The position numbers and the translations under genes were made by a program. The notes beneath the pieces were generated by a model, which was not told where the DNA came from, ran no database searches, and saw only the letters and a list, made by a program, of their open reading frames with translations. A stretch of 64,000 nt of DNA from Jaapia argillacea MUCL 33604 (taxonomy: Eukaryota; Basidiomycota; Agaricomycetes; Jaapiales; Jaapiaceae). The stretch is from the NCBI GenBank assembly GCA_000697665.1, contig KL197732.1:12154-76153 (forward strand), in the 5' to 3' direction. Shown here piece after piece: positions 32,821 through 44,547 of this stretch. The first letter of the stretch is position 1. Every line of letters starts with the position of its first letter.

Positions 32821-34300
32821 ATGCTCACCTTCACCTGTTTGTGGGCCGTAGCTGCCTCCCTCTGGGCTGCCTGCGTATGGGGTGCTCCCCTCCCCGTGAG
32901 ACGGTGAGCTTTCCGTCTGATCGCTGTTCGGTATCATTGATCTTCGGCTCTGATTTGGGGTGTGAAGTGCGACGGTTTGCAACGGGCGGCCTGAACTATG
33001 TGATAGGAGCTACGGCAACATCACATTTATCGGCGGTACCTTCTCTCAGTCCCTCATATGAACTCGAGAGCCTGATAGGAACCCCTCGTTAGCCCACGAT
33101 TCGTTTGCGTATAGCGCAGACCCTTTTGCGCGTAAGTCTAAAAGTCGTATGTGGATCACTTGCACGATCTCTTGACCCTTCTTTTTAATAGTCGCGAGAG
33201 ACCAGGAGGTGAGCATAACGAGGCAGCTCAATCTGGGAGTACGATTACTTCAGGCTCAGGCTCATGAGTGAGTTTTACTCGTCATTCAACACATCGCTTC
33301 TTACCTTACCGTTTTATACTCCAGAGAAGATGGAGTCTTGCATTTCTGTCACACTAGTATGCTTTTAATCATCTGGGTGTTACAGCTATCCTGACTCCAC
33401 CGGATCCTGCTTTGATACAACCTTTCAGGCTGTGTAAGTATTTCCATTCTATCGTTGTCGACGCCGAGTTGACGTATCCTCCCAGTCTCTTTTCGACGGC
33501 GGAACAGTCGAAGGTACCTCCCTCTTCCCTCCTCCTCCTCACACCTAACCCACCCCAATCAAAAGCATACCTAACAACAGTCCGAACATTCCTAACCGCC
33601 AACCCCAACGAAGTCTTAACCCTCCTCTTCACCAACCCCGACGGCCTCTCCTACGCAGATCTATGGGATCCAGCATTCCAAGCATCAGGAATCGCAGACC
33701 TAGCTTATATCCCACCTACTGTCCCTGTGAAGCAGAGCGATTGGCCAACGCTTGGAGAGCTGATTGATAGTGGGAAACGAGTGGTTGTTTTTTTGGATGC
33801 TGGGGCTAGTGATGGGAGTACCGTTGATTACATCTTACCGGAGTTTCAGATGGTATGTGGGATGCTCTATCCTTGATTATCGGAATCTCGTATTAATTTT
33901 GCGTTGGGTATGCACTAGATATGGGAAACTCCGTATGGGTATACCAATCCGTCGTTTCCTTGCTCTGTAGATCGGATCAAAGGGACACTCTCAGTTGAAG
34001 ATCATATGTACATGATAAACCATTCCCTCAACTTCAACCTCTTCGACGCTGGCCTCATCATCTCCGATCCTGAACAAGCTTCCACTACAAATGGCGTCAA
34101 GTCGTGAGTTTCGCCGCCCTCTCCTTCTTCCCACCCTATCGGTGAGGGTGCTGATATGGGGGTGTCGTTGTAGGATATTGGCCAACGCGTATGGATGTTC
34201 GCATTTCGCCGATGGGCGAGCCCCGAATTTCGTCCTTTTGGATTTTGTGAACAAGGGACAACCATTTGCAGCTGCTGATATCTTGAACGGGTTTGGGTGA
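32821..34300 (+). CDS. secreted PLC-like phosphodiesterase (PI-PLC X-like TIM barrel)
   Basis: Many short exons. ATG at 32821 gives a signal peptide (LWAVAASLWAACVWG) then APLPVRR; exon 2 encodes ATVCNGRPELCDRSYGN and TFIG; the following exons give GAHDSFAYSADPFA, QLNLGVRLLQAQAH, EDGVLHFCHTS, SLFDGGTVEAYLTTVRTF, NEVLTLLFTNPDG, then KRVVVFLDAG and FNLFDAGLIISD; TGA is at 34298-34300. His in GAHDS and His in LHFCHTS match the two catalytic His of the PLC-like superfamily, and VVVFLDAG is the typical barrel strand. Fungal members are secreted and their substrates are mostly unknown. All introns are short with GT-AG ends. Cys pairs (VC, LC, FC) suggest disulfides. Confidence 0.88.
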
Positions 34301-34945
34301 TGTTGTGGGTGCGGTTGTAGTCGTGGTTACGAGTTATTGTTGAATTAATGAAATGTATGAGGGGTGGATACCCTAAATCGTCGTGCTAATACCAATGTGT
34401 TCGATGAAGTTCGTGGGGAGTGTGCTCTTGGAGACGAGGTCGAGACTGTCTATTGGGGTGGGATTTTCGTGTGAAGGGGCTTGTTATGTAGTTCTGAAGA
34501 GGGCGACAGTCGATTTGATGAGAAGCCCTGAGTTGATTTCATGGGTGGATAGTGAATACAACGTGTGATGATGCGGCGGCGATCTAGAAGATATTCGAGC
34601 GGTTCGGCGGGAAAGAGACGACAGATTGAGGGTTGGCGAGATTGAGAGGTAGAAGGCGAATCGAAGTGGGAGTGCATTGACGTGTCCGCGATAGGATATG
34701 GAGGAAGGATAGGACGATCCAATGGCCGATGAGCAATGGGCAAGGGTACTTCGCCCAAGGTACGACTCGGAACCTGGCGTGGCCGAAGGGCTAACAGTTG
34801 GCAGTCGGCGCCCCTCCAACTCCTTTCGCCGACTCAAGGTCAAGGTAGGGATCCCTTTGGCGAACAGGACGCAATCCAAGATCAGCATCGGAAGAAACAA
34901 AGCTGAGAGTTTACGACCAACCAGACTCTGTTCAATCTCCCGATC
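34301..34945. other. intergenic, no gene recognised
   Basis: A minus-strand frame 34484-34900 (138 codons, Ser-rich) has no motif or clear splice signals. The region separates the phosphodiesterase (plus) from the minus-strand unknown gene, so it is a 3'-3' interval. Confidence 0.4.
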
Positions 34946-35404
34946 TCAGGATATTTCAGATGCAGATTTCGTAGCACTCGTCCATTCGTGATGAGTGAAC
35001 AACCCTCTCTTATGAGCACCAACCAACAGCACTTTTAACCACCTCTCCGAGTCCCACTTCCCATCAGGACTTTTCAAAAATGACCCTACCGGACCGGTGG
35101 CTAGGACTTCAATCAGACGACGGTCTGAGAGACCTAGAGATTTGATTACTACGTGATCCTGAGGATGGGTTGGTGAGATGACGGTGGTGAGGATTTTGGG
35201 AGTCCCGTCGTCTGGGGTTATATAGAGTTGGCGTTGGACTTGATCGCCTGTGTCGGTGATTGCGACTTGCCAGGATAGTTTCCATTGGACGGGTGTGTTG
35301 GATGAAGGGTCTGCTGGGGTGACGATGATGAGAATGGGGAGGGGGAGGTCGGGATCTGGATAGATGGATTCGAGGCTCAAGGTTTCGGGTGTAGAGTCGG
35401 ACAT
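34946..35404 (-). CDS. unknown protein, single exon
   Basis: Continuous frame of 152 codons from ATG at 35404 to a stop at 34946-34948. It starts MSDSTPETLSLESIYPDPD, then alternates hydrophobic strands (LPILIIVTPAD, WKLSWQVAITDTGD, VVIKSLGLSDRRLIEVLA), and ends with a helix containing KWDSERWLKVLLVGAHKRG. The SERWLKVLL motif near the C terminus looks like that of small unannotated basidiomycete proteins. No signal peptide or membrane span. Codon use looks coding and no intron is needed. I do not know the family. Confidence 0.6.
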   Translation of the reverse strand: MSDSTPETLSLESIYPDPDLPLPILIIVTPADPSSNTPVQWKLSWQVAITDTGDQVQRQLYITPDDGTPKILTTVISPTHPQDHVVIKSLGLSDRRLIEVLATGPVGSFLKSPDGKWDSERWLKVLLVGAHKRGLFTHHEWTSATKSASEIS

Positions 35405-36106
35405 TGTCGAAGGTTGGGGAGGTGGACGGCAACCGAGAATGTATCGGTGGTAGTGGATGTTCCTTGGGTGATTTAACCAACGTCTCTAGCGTTGTTATTC
35501 GGAGAGATCCTGTGGTCGTCAAGATCCTGAGATCGTTGTCGTCGACAAAGATGGAACAATCCAAAATCAAACTCTACAAGAACAATTCCGTTGATGGAAC
35601 GTGGGGAAGCGTGGGAGAGTGCGGGGTAAGTTCATGTTCATCCGGTTCTCAAACTTTCTTTCATCTGAACGTACCTCCTTGGACCTGGTCATATGTCAGG
35701 CCAGGACGCCTTGCCTTTCGCGAGATGAGCCGTGCCCGTCGCGAGCGTATCCAACTCGTATAGCAACCCTGTCATCTCCATCTCGTCACTTCGGGTCTCC
35801 TGCTGATTTCGAGAACTCGCAATGTCATGAAGAGGATCCTCGTAGTACTCGTCCATCGCAAACGGAAGCTGGCGTCAAGCTTTCGCGAATGCATATCATA
35901 GCATTCCCGGTTCCAGTTCTGCAATTTATTCTTCCAACGATGACTTAGTCTCCTCTTGTCGACCAAGATGTCACCTGCTGTTCCACACTCGAAAGAGGGT
36001 TTCACCGTCCTCTTGACCAAAGCACCTGCTCTTCCCTCCAATATGTGATAAAAGGTAGCAACTCAGTCGGCTTGGAGGTCCCAAGCCCCTCGCTAGGCTC
36101 TCCCCC
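35405..36106. other. intergenic, one possible short exon
   Basis: A plus-strand piece near 35551-35627 (MEQSKIKLYKNNS to WGSVGECG) ends in a good donor GTAAGT, but I found no partner exons. The rest is the upstream region of the transporter gene. Confidence 0.35.
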
Positions 36107-38096
36107 ATGGCTGCCTCAATATCCTCCTCAAAGTCGGCGTTGAAACCTGAAGATGTCCAAATCGAACGGACAAGTCTCCCGTGTCTGGAGAAGGGAATCA
36201 GCGAGCTTCCAACCAACGTGGACATCAAGAAGTTGATGTGGAAGATCGATCTGCACGTCGTACCGGTCCTTTGCATGCTCTTCCTCCTAGCCTTCCTTGA
36301 TCGGTGAGTTTCCGCCCTTTCTTCAGCCTTTCCTTGTCGCGATAACCTAACAACAATAATCAAACCAGAGTAAACATCTCAAACGCAGCTCTCTTCGGCC
36401 TTCGTGAAGATCTCAACCTCTCAAGTATCCAATACTCTACAGCACTAGTCATCTTCTTCGTCCCATACGTCGTATTCGAAATCCCTTCCAACATCCTCGT
36501 CAAACGTCTCCGCCCACATATCTGGTTATCCCTCTGCATGTTCTTTTTCGGTTTGATAACCACACTCCAAGGTCCGTCTCTTCTCCCTCTCCCTCTCCTC
36601 CCTTCCCTCCCACATCTCCACACTAACTCAAACCCAGGTCTAACAAAAACCTACTCCCAAATCCTCGCCACCCGTTTCTTCCTCGGTGTCTTTGAATCAG
36701 GGATGTTCCCAGCCTGTTTCTTCATCCTCTCTCAATGGTACAGACGAGAAGAATCGCAGAAAAGATTTACGTTCTTTTTTTGCTCGACCAACCTTGCGGG
36801 AGCCTTTGGTGGGTTGTTGGCTAGTGCTATCGGGGAGATGGATGGGGTTAGAGGGTGGAGAGGGTGGAGATGGGTTTTTGTTATTGGTTAGTAGTTGGCA
36901 TCATCTGCGTTCATGCATATCACTTTCGTCTGACCTCACCTTTCACATCCACGTCGGCCCCGCCTTCTATTACTCACGTGAACACACAACAGAGGGCGCA
37001 GCAACCTGTGTAATCTCCATAATCTGGTTCTTCCTCATCCCCGATTTCCCAGAAGCCGCAAAGTTCTTAACAGAAGAAGAGAGGGCGGTCGTTACACAAC
37101 GACTCAGAGATGACGTTGGTCATTCCCAAGAACACCATCGTATCGGGATGAAAGACATCTTGGACGTTTTTCGGGATTGTATGTCCTTACCCCCCCCCCT
37201 CTCCGTCGCCTCGCTGATAGACGTGGTTTGTAGATAAGATCTTCCTCGGGGGGTTCATGTATTTTGGGCTTATCGTACCCGCTTATGGCTACGCCTATTT
37301 CTCGCCGACTATTATCAAGGATTTCGGCTATGGAGGTACGTTCGTCTTAATCATGAAACCGTCTGCCCTGGGGTTGACGGATCGACTCGAACAGCAATCG
37401 AATCGCAATTACGTTCAGTCCCACCCTGGGCGTGCTCCTTCGTCTTCGCAATGATAATAGCATCCATATCCGACCATACCAAACATCGCTACCTCTTCAC
37501 ACTCGGTACTCCCCCTCTCCTCCCCTAACCCTCCTAACTCATTTTTTTGGTTTAGGATCGGCGCTGTTGGGTATGGTAGGCTACATAACCCTGGTATGCG
37601 TACACGACAAAGCGCACGTCCATGTTCGGTATTTTTCGTTGTTCTTGTCGGCTATGGGGGTGTATACTAGTATGCCGATTTGTATTGGGTGGTTTAATAC
37701 GAACCTTGCGGGGCATAGGAGGAGAGCTGTTGGGAGTGCTTGGCAGGTTCGTCTTTTCCGCTCTTCCTTCCTTCCTTCTTTCCTTCCTTGTTCGTTATGA
37801 AACTCAGCTGGAATAATCTAATTCTGACCCTCGCCCTATAGATCGGCTTCGGAAATATGGGAGGAATAATCGCAGCTTACATCTTCCCCTCAAAAGACGG
37901 TCCTCGATATACGAAAGGATACATTATCTGTATCGCTTTCATTTGTCTTTCTATGCTTGCTTCGTTTTCTTATTTGGTTGGTGTCACGGCGGAGAACAGG
38001 AGGAGGGATCAGATGGGAGGGGGGGAGAAGGAGTTGAGTGGGGAGGAAGAAGAGATGTTGGGGGATTTGCATCCTGCATATCGATATATTCTGTGA
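36107..38096 (+). CDS. MFS permease, Dal5/allantoate (anion:cation symporter) type
   Basis: Multi-exon gene for a 12-helix transporter. N-terminal cytosolic part ends ELPTNVDIKKLMWKID, followed by the first helix (VVPVLCMLFLLAFLDR) and the signature NISNAALFGLREDLNLS. Then YSTALVIFFVPYVVFEIPSN, TRFFLGVFESGMFPAC, SQWYRREESQKRFTFF, and RWVFVIEGAATCVISI; in the second half GYAYFSPTIIKDFGY, then AMIIASISDHTKHR, GWFNTNLAGHRRRAVGSA and IGFGNMGGIIAAYIF. The R-E-E-x-x-x-R and N-x-x-G-H-x-x-R signatures fit the Dal5 family, which carries allantoate, nicotinate, thiamine or other organic anions. It ends GDLHPAYRYIL with TGA at 38094-38096. The substrate cannot be told; no catabolic genes lie alongside. 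Confidence 0.93.
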
Positions 38097-38622
38097 GGTT
38101 GTATGTGGGCTATACTTTCAGGGAGGCTTTGGTTTGGGAATGGTTTATTGGTTTTTTTGCCGTGTACAGTACTTATGTTGCGGTTCCTTGCCCGAGGGAT
38201 GTTATGCCTCTAGTTGAGTATCAATTCGCGATCTTGACCTAGCGTGTACGTTAGCCTTCGACTGGGGTAGTCAAACCGAAGATATGAATGATCTCGAAGT
38301 CGAACATGACGAGGAGAGGTTGGGCAAATCTTGAAGCCAGAAGACTGATGGACACCATCCGACGCCCATTAGACACCGTGCAGTCTAATAAGGTCGGATC
38401 TGACTGTTGTCCGAGAAGATTTAGGATTGCCTTCGAAGAGATTCCCCCTCATCCTTTAACTGTCGGATTAACCGAGCCTGAGCATTATACAGGGATATAG
38501 TAAAGAGGGAGCGATTTGATACAGACGTAGAAAAGAAAGTGAGCCGAGGCATTCTACATAAGTAGTCCGTTAATGTCCTCCAATAGATAAATAACGAGTG
38601 ACTTGTAAACTTCCGCAACGGA
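38097..38622. other. 3'-3' intergenic interval
   Basis: Lies between the convergent transporter gene and the minus-strand membrane protein gene. Nothing recognised. Confidence 0.5.
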
Positions 38623-40061
38623 TTATCCAGACCATGGAAGTTCAAACTCTTTCAGCAAACGCATACCCTCCGCCGAAAGGCCCAATACGGCACGTTTCAG
38701 GAACCGAAGCTCATCCGCCGGGGATGCAAGGCCATCGCATGCTTGTTTAATTTCTCCCTAAAGTGGTATAAATCAGAACTTACTCGAGGGAAAAAGCAAG
38801 GAGCACGGACACGGAGTTGTTTTACTGAGAACCTCAGTCGGTCCAATTCAGCGGCCAGGATGGCGCTAGCTTCGTGGGTGCTATCAGCTTGGCGATAGCC
38901 GGCCCAAATCATTTCACTGTCCGCCGCGATCTGCTGTCCCCCAGGCGTAAGATAACGTAACATGAGGCGGACTGGTGGTAGGTGTTGGTTCAGCTCTCTG
39001 TCGATCTCGGTGCCCTCACGCTTGTACGTCGCCATCAAGACCCTCATAGACTGCAGCACAAGTTCGGAGTGATCGCTGGTCGCATTCACGACGAGTCCAA
39101 ATGCATGGACGCGGTCGGTGAACTGGACGACGAATCGGTTCAGGAGGCTATCAATGTCCTTCCAGGATCGCCGTAAACCCCAAGACGACTCCAACTCTTG
39201 TAAACGAGACTCTAGATGAACGAACTGGGTTACGCTGCGTTCAGCCCTACGACAGGATAGGAAATATGGTCACAACCCACCTCGTCAATAAAAAACGACA
39301 TGGTCTGGCCTCCATGTTGGTTTGTGTGCGACAAAGCTGCGGCAAACGTGCGTAACTTGTCACCAATCAGCATCGTCTCACGCCCGAGGATGGGCCGATC
39401 AGGCAGAGCTGCGCTAAGCGTATTCGCTAGCTTGACTATCTCCCTGTAGTGCTTCCAGGCGAGGGAGGTGTGCCGAGCATGAGAGAAGGAGGCGACGCTG
39501 TGTAGGGCAGCCGTGGTAGCAACCGCTCTCTGTCTAATGATGTGTGCCACAGCAGCCAGGTCCGGTGCGGATGGATCAACGGGGTTTACTCTTCCACAAA
39601 TGAGGCCAGAGGTTTGATTGCCGCAAAAAGCCGAGGCGGCGCAGGACAAGGAGGTTGCACAGGTCACTGCTCCAAAGATCGTAGCAGTGGTGTTGCCAAA
39701 CGAGGCCAAAGCCTGTTGCTTGACGGTATTCATGGTGGATGAGATGGCTGACTGGATCCCGAGGACCACAAAATGGCCGCTTAGGATGCAAATGACCATC
39801 ATGGTCAGGTTTGGTAGCAACATTGAAAAGGGTCCGGCCCTCTTTTCAATGTGAATCGCTAGGAAACGACTACAGCGTAAGCCAGCGAGTATGATAGAGG
39901 ACCGAACAACTGTTGAACACACCTGATCTGGATCGACGTGGTCGTGGTCTCTTGACATCACCGTTCTCTCTTGGGGCATCCGGAACCTCGATCAACGAGA
40001 GACTTGACATGTATCTTGGGGAGGAGGCGGACTCAGGAGCGTGATAGTGTCGAATCTGCAT
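38623..40061 (-). CDS. membrane-anchored helical protein, divergent partner of the tandem array
   Basis: Four exons on the minus strand, 39923-40061, 39281-39858, 38811-39224 and 38623-38757 (139, 578, 414 and 135 nt), join in phase to 421 residues. A Pro/Arg-rich cytosolic start (IEVPDAPRENGDVKRPRPRR, about residues 24-43) leads to one strong membrane segment (about 64-86, MMVICILSGHFVVLGIQS) and a Cys-containing stretch (Cys 113, 119, 125, 134). A long helical region of about 280 residues follows (for example FVHLESRLQELESSWG and AELDRLRFSVKQL), ending EFELPWSG. The last exon reads ACDGLASPADELRFLKRAV. No known domain. Head-to-head with array copy 1, 340 bp between starts. Pieces of its first exon recur inside the array, with IELPDVPTPRENRDF still in frame in one of them. 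The last intron starts with the rare donor GTCCGT, as in the array genes. Confidence 0.7.
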
Positions 40062-40401
40062 ACTTTTCCGGCGAGCATTTTAACGTCACAAGTCAGGGCG
40101 TTGCTAGATGATGGCAAAGTTCAGTTCAGGCACAAAAGCCGTTTTGAGAATAATACGGGCGAACTCGATAACAAAAACACGGTCCTGAGAGACAAGGACT
40201 TGTTGGATAACTTGGATTTGTGGGTGTCAGTGGGCGTCTGGCGTCTCTCTGCTGACCCACGCCTGTCAACCGCTTGTTATCGCTGCTTATCCACCTTGTT
40301 CACTTTATACTTCCTCCTTTCAAGTTCTTTTGTCACTCTTTTCGTCGGGTAACCTGATTCACGAGTGGCGGCTTGTTCATATGTAAATCACTCGCCGACT
40401 C
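40062..40401. promoter_or_regulatory. bidirectional promoter of the divergent pair, founder copy
   Basis: The 340 bp between the two start codons must drive both genes. Its sequence recurs before array copies 2, 3 and 4 and once more after copy 4. Shared blocks include tgacccacgcc, the aaccgctta region, and gagtggcgg close to the plus-strand start. Confidence 0.7.
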
Positions 40402-41804
40402 ATGACCCCCAACATGACCCCCTCTTTCTACACCATTTTCGTGTCCTCTTGCTTGGCGGTCAGCCTAACGGCGACTTTTTGGGCTTTGTTTCCTTCACCA
40501 AGCCTCCCCAAAATCATTAGTGGGGATAAGGTCTCGGGGTCGGCCATCCAGGGCGATTGTATCACGGGTACGACGGGCTTACCCTGTCATTTTGAGGCCA
40601 GCGTTGCAAGATTTGTCTCTGAGCAAATAGCCCATTGCTCCAATATCCTCTCCCTCACGCAAGAGTGGGGTGTACCTGCTATAGCTGTCTTCTTCCCACA
40701 CCAGTATGTACTCATTAAATCGTACATTGCTAGATTGTTGATCGTGCGTTAGACGCAACTTTGAGAAACTCCTCTTGGCTCTCCTAGTTGACAACATTCC
40801 AGAGAGTGGACTTCGCCCAGAACCAGTAGACGCTATGGGATGGGAATCATACAAGATGATGCGATCCTTGTATGGCCGTCAATTATACATAATAACCGAC
40901 CTGAGCCAGCCTTCGAGTGCACTGGGTGCGGTGAGTGATCTCATTTGAAATCTCCATTTTCTATCTAGCAACTGATGTTTAGAATACAGTTAAACAAAGC
41001 TATATCTCAGCTCAAGACCATCCAAGAGTTCCGCCAATTGCTCGATCGGGACCCAGATCACCGCGTCCCTTATCGTATTCGCTCCAATGCCATCAAACGA
41101 ATGAAACAGATCTTGTCCTCAGTGACCCAAGATCTCACCAACGATTTGAGAGGTCGATTCTTGGATCACGTCCCGCACCTCGGGACGATCTTTGAACCCG
41201 CAGATCGCACAGCAAATCAAGCAGAGAGCCTTCTGTCGATCATGGCTCAGGACGTTATACTAGTTGACCAGCTCCTCAAAACGCGCCCGTGGCAAGATAG
41301 ATGGGCCATCTGTTGGCTGTACGACGGCCAGGCGTGTCGAGAAGGAAGACAGCTCAGGAAATATCAAGAAGCTCTGAACACCCGAGGCCAACTCCTCAAG
41401 TACTATGCACAGCATCTCCCTACCATAAGTGAAAGTATTTTTTCGGCCAAAGCCTACATGGAATGGTACACCCAGTATATGGTCCGTGACCAACCACCTG
41501 CGAACGATCGCCATACTGACCGACCATGTGTATCTGACAGCCTTCCCATGCAGAAACGCATCATCGAACGCCGCGAAGCACACCACTGGGTACTGCTGAC
41601 GAAGAGCTCGCCGCTCTCGAGGGAGAATTGGAACTCTACATCTTCCGAGCTCAGGAGGCTTTCAAGTACGTGGATCTCAGTCCAATAGACGAGCCAGATG
41701 ATTGGTACAAGAAGGCACTTCTTCCTGGTCGGCGCCGTCCATTATCAACCGGCTTGCCGTTTGAGCCATTCCAGGGAAACCACTCTGACCCTCTTACTTC
41801 GTGA
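40402..41804 (+). CDS. array gene copy 1: single-pass membrane helical protein
   Basis: Exons 40402-40703, 40753-40930, 40990-41481 and 41541-41804 give 411 residues. A short N terminus (MTPNMTPSFY) leads into a signal-anchor helix (about 11-31, SSCLAVSLTATFWALF). Next is a conserved Cys block: GDCITGTTGLPC (Cys 53 and 62) and AHCSNILSLTQEWGVPA (Cys 79). Exon 3 (residues 161-324) is strongly helical: QLKTIQEFRQLLDRD, RMKQILSSVTQDL, then TRPWQDRWAICWLYDGQAC (Cys 268, 276) and GQLLKYYAQHLPTI. Exon 4 holds ADEELAALEGELELYIFRAQ, a Tyr/Pro segment SPIDEPDDWYKKALL, and a basic PGRRRP tail. With one N-terminal anchor and no cleavage site, most of the protein probably faces the lumen or outside, but that is inferred. 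No family known to me. Confidence 0.8.
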
Positions 41805-42470
41805 CTCCTGTGAGTACCATCTTGGTTTTATTGGGTGATGCACTGAGATATCGACATAGATACCTACTATCTCGCGGTACAGCGCCCCGGTAGTTTCGCC
41901 GTATAGGTATCCTTCGGAATGTCTTCGGAGCTGCGACACGTATTGTTAATACGCCCCGATTAACATCTTAGTTGGTGTGGAGGACGGAGCCCAGGCTCTC
42001 CAAGAAGCTGCTCTATTGGAGTATGATCCACGTTGACTATGGGAAGCGACCCCACGCCCTTTCGATATCTTTGGTGGTCATGGTTTTCCTCAATCGCCAT
42101 TCTCTCTCAGGACGTTTGGAAGGTCGATCAACGGAAGATTTGATAGATCTCTTGATGAGGAAGTGGAGGGACGGGATGGATTTGCATAGGACTTTTTCAA
42201 TTGAGCATTTGCCCTCGAAAACAGGGCGCTGCTCGATGATGGCGAGCTTGATTGAGGTGCAGAAACAGTTTTGAGGACAACATGGTCGAATTCGATGACA
42301 ACAGTGGGATTTGTCTGGTTTGTAGGTGCCAGGCGTTCGCGGCGTTTGACCCACGCCCGATCAACCGCTTATTGTGAACACTTGTTCTCGTTGTTCTGTC
42401 TTTTGGCCACATCTATTGTTCAAGTTTTTGAGTGGCGGCTTCATATTGTAACTCACTCTGGCACCAATCA
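41805..42470. repeat. array spacer 1-2: 3' flank, first-exon relic and promoter
   Basis: From about 42072 to 42470 this matches 39935-40401, that is the start of the minus-strand partner gene and the shared promoter. The relic of the minus exon is degraded here. Before 42072 lies the 3' flank shared by the array genes. Confidence 0.75.
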
Positions 42471-43883
42471 ATGACCCCCAAAATGACCCGCTCTTTCTGC
42501 ACCATGTTCTGGTCCTCTTGCTTCGCGTTCAGCCTGATAGCGGCTTTCTGGTCTTTGTTTCCTCTACCAAGCTTCCTCGGAAGAGTCTTTGGGCGTGATA
42601 GCGTCTCGAGTGCGGCCATACAGGGCGGTTGTGTCACGGGCACGACGGGCTTGCCCTGTAACTTCGAGGCCAGCGTCGCACGATTTGTGGCTGAGCAAAT
42701 ATCTCACTGCTCCAATATCCTCTCACTCACGCAAGAGTGGGGCGTTCCTACTATAGCTGTCTTCTTCCCACATCAGTGTGTACTCATTGAATCGTCCATT
42801 ACTTAGGTTTTTCACGTTTTGTTAGAGCTAACTTTCAGGATCTTGTCCGGGATCTCATGCTTTACAACAGTCCAGAGAGTGGCCTTTGCCCAAAAGCAGT
42901 ACATTCTATGGGATTTGAAGCATTCATGATGACTCAAACCTTGTATGTCCGTCAATTGCACATGGTAGCCGACCTGAGCAAGCCCTCAATAGCACTGGGA
43001 GCGGTAAGTGATCCTTCTTTTGAAATCTCCAGTTTTTTTGCTGGAAACTGATTATTTTACAATCCAGTTAAAATCCGCCGTCTCTCAGCTCAAGACTGTC
43101 CAAGAGTTCCGCCAATTGCTCGATCGAGACCCAGATCACCGCGTCCCTTATCGTATTCGCTCCAACGCCGTCAAACGAATGAAACAGATCTTGTCCTCAG
43201 TGACCCAAGACCTCACTAACGATTTGAGAAATCAATTCTTGAATCACATCCACCACCTCGGGACCGTCTTTGAAACCGCAGACTGCATAGCAAATCAAGC
43301 AGAGAGCCTTCTCTCTATCATGGATCAGGACATCATATCAGTGGACCTGCTCCTCAAAACACGTCCGTGGCAAGATAGGTGGGCCATTTGCTGGCTGTAC
43401 ATCGGCCAAGTTTGTCGGGAGAGAAGACAGAGTAGGAAATATCAAGAAGCTCTGGTCACCAAAGGCCAACTCCTCAAGTACTATGCGGAGCACCTCTCTA
43501 CCATAACTGAAAGCATCTTTTCTGCTAAAGCCTACACGGAATGGTATACCCAGTATATGGTCCGTGATGAATTACATTGCTAACGATCACGACGCTGACC
43601 GACCATGTGGACCTAGCAGCCTTCTTACGCAGAAACACATCATCGAATACCGCGAAGCACGCCACTGGGCAGCGCTGACGAAGAAATCGCCGCTCTTGAG
43701 GGAGAATTGGAACTCTACATCTTCCGAGCTCAGGAGGCCTTCAAGTACGTGGATCTAAGCCCAATGGAGGAGCCGGATGATTGGTACAAGAAGGCACTCC
43801 CTCCTGGTCGGCGTCGTCCGTCGTCGACCGGCTTGCCTTTTACGCCATTCCAGGGAAACTACTCTGACCCTCTTGCTTCGTGA
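42471..43883 (+). CDS. array gene copy 2: single-pass membrane helical protein
   Basis: Exons 42471-42775, 42826-43003, 43068-43559 and 43620-43883 give about 412 residues. Exons 2, 3 and 4 have exactly the lengths of copy 1 (178, 492, 264 nt). Starts MTPKMTRSFCTMFWSS; the Cys block is GGCVTGTTGLPCNFEASVAR then ISHCSNILSLTQEWG. Copy 2 is the most different in exons 2 and 3 (for example NQFLNHIHHLGTVFETAD and LYIGQVCRERRQ, where the copy 1 Asp-Gly pair before the Cys is Ile-Gly). The end SDPLAS and the RRRPSSTGLPF region are kept. An alternative acceptor three bases upstream of exon 4 would add one Gln. No stop or frameshift, so likely functional. Confidence 0.8.
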
Positions 43884-44547
43884 TTCGTGTGAGTACCCTC
43901 ATAGTTTATTATACGATATGCTAAGACATCGCGACAGATACATAACTCCCGATATCGCACTGCGGTTGTTTCACCATATACGATCCAGAACTGCTTCGTA
44001 GCTGAGAGGCATGTTACTCCATACGCCCCGTATCGCAGTGGGCCCGAAGGACGGAAACCAGGCTCTCCAAGAAGCTAGTCCATTGGAGTATGATCCACGT
44101 TGACTATGGGAAGTGACTGCATGTCCTTCGATACCTTTGGTCGTGGTTTTCTGAAATCACGGTTCTCTCTCGGAGTCGGGACGTCTGGAAGTTCGATTAA
44201 CGGAGGGATTGATATATGTCTTGATGAGGAAGTGGAGGGACAGGATGAATCTGCACTGTACTTTTTCAATCGACCCCGAATATCAGGGCGCTGCTCGATG
44301 ATGGCTGAGTTGATGGAGGTGCAAAAATGGTCTCGAGTACGATATGGACGAATTTGATGATTTGTTGTGTTTGTGGGCGTCAGCCTTGGGCGTTTCGCGG
44401 CGTCTGGCCCACGCCCGTCAAGCGATTATTATGAACGCTTGTTCCTGTTGTCTTTGCATCGCGTTTGTTCTGTCTTTCGGTCAGATCAATTGTTCGAGTG
44501 CTTGAGTGGCGGTTTATTCATGTCTAATTCACTCACCGACCCCCAAC
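43884..44547. repeat. array spacer 2-3 with an open first-exon relic
   Basis: Between about 44138 and 44547 it matches the founder divergent region. The minus-strand relic (44075-44269) is still an open frame reading SRHISIPPLIELPDVPT then PRENRDFRKPRPK, aligned with the partner gene's MSSLSLIEVPDAPRENGDV and KRPRPR. The remaining exons of the partner gene are absent. Confidence 0.75.

Noticed and set aside
38697-38757. Ending the minus-strand partner gene at the stop near 38697
   Set aside because: The other frame of the last exon joins in phase and reads a better C terminus (DELRFLKRAVLGLSAEG), ending at 38623.
41260-41586. Open minus-strand frames across exon 3 of array copies 1 and 4 (also 47505-47831), similar to each other
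   Set aside because: They are the antisense shadow of two nearly identical coding exons; no splice signals or start context, and copies 2 and 3 lack them.
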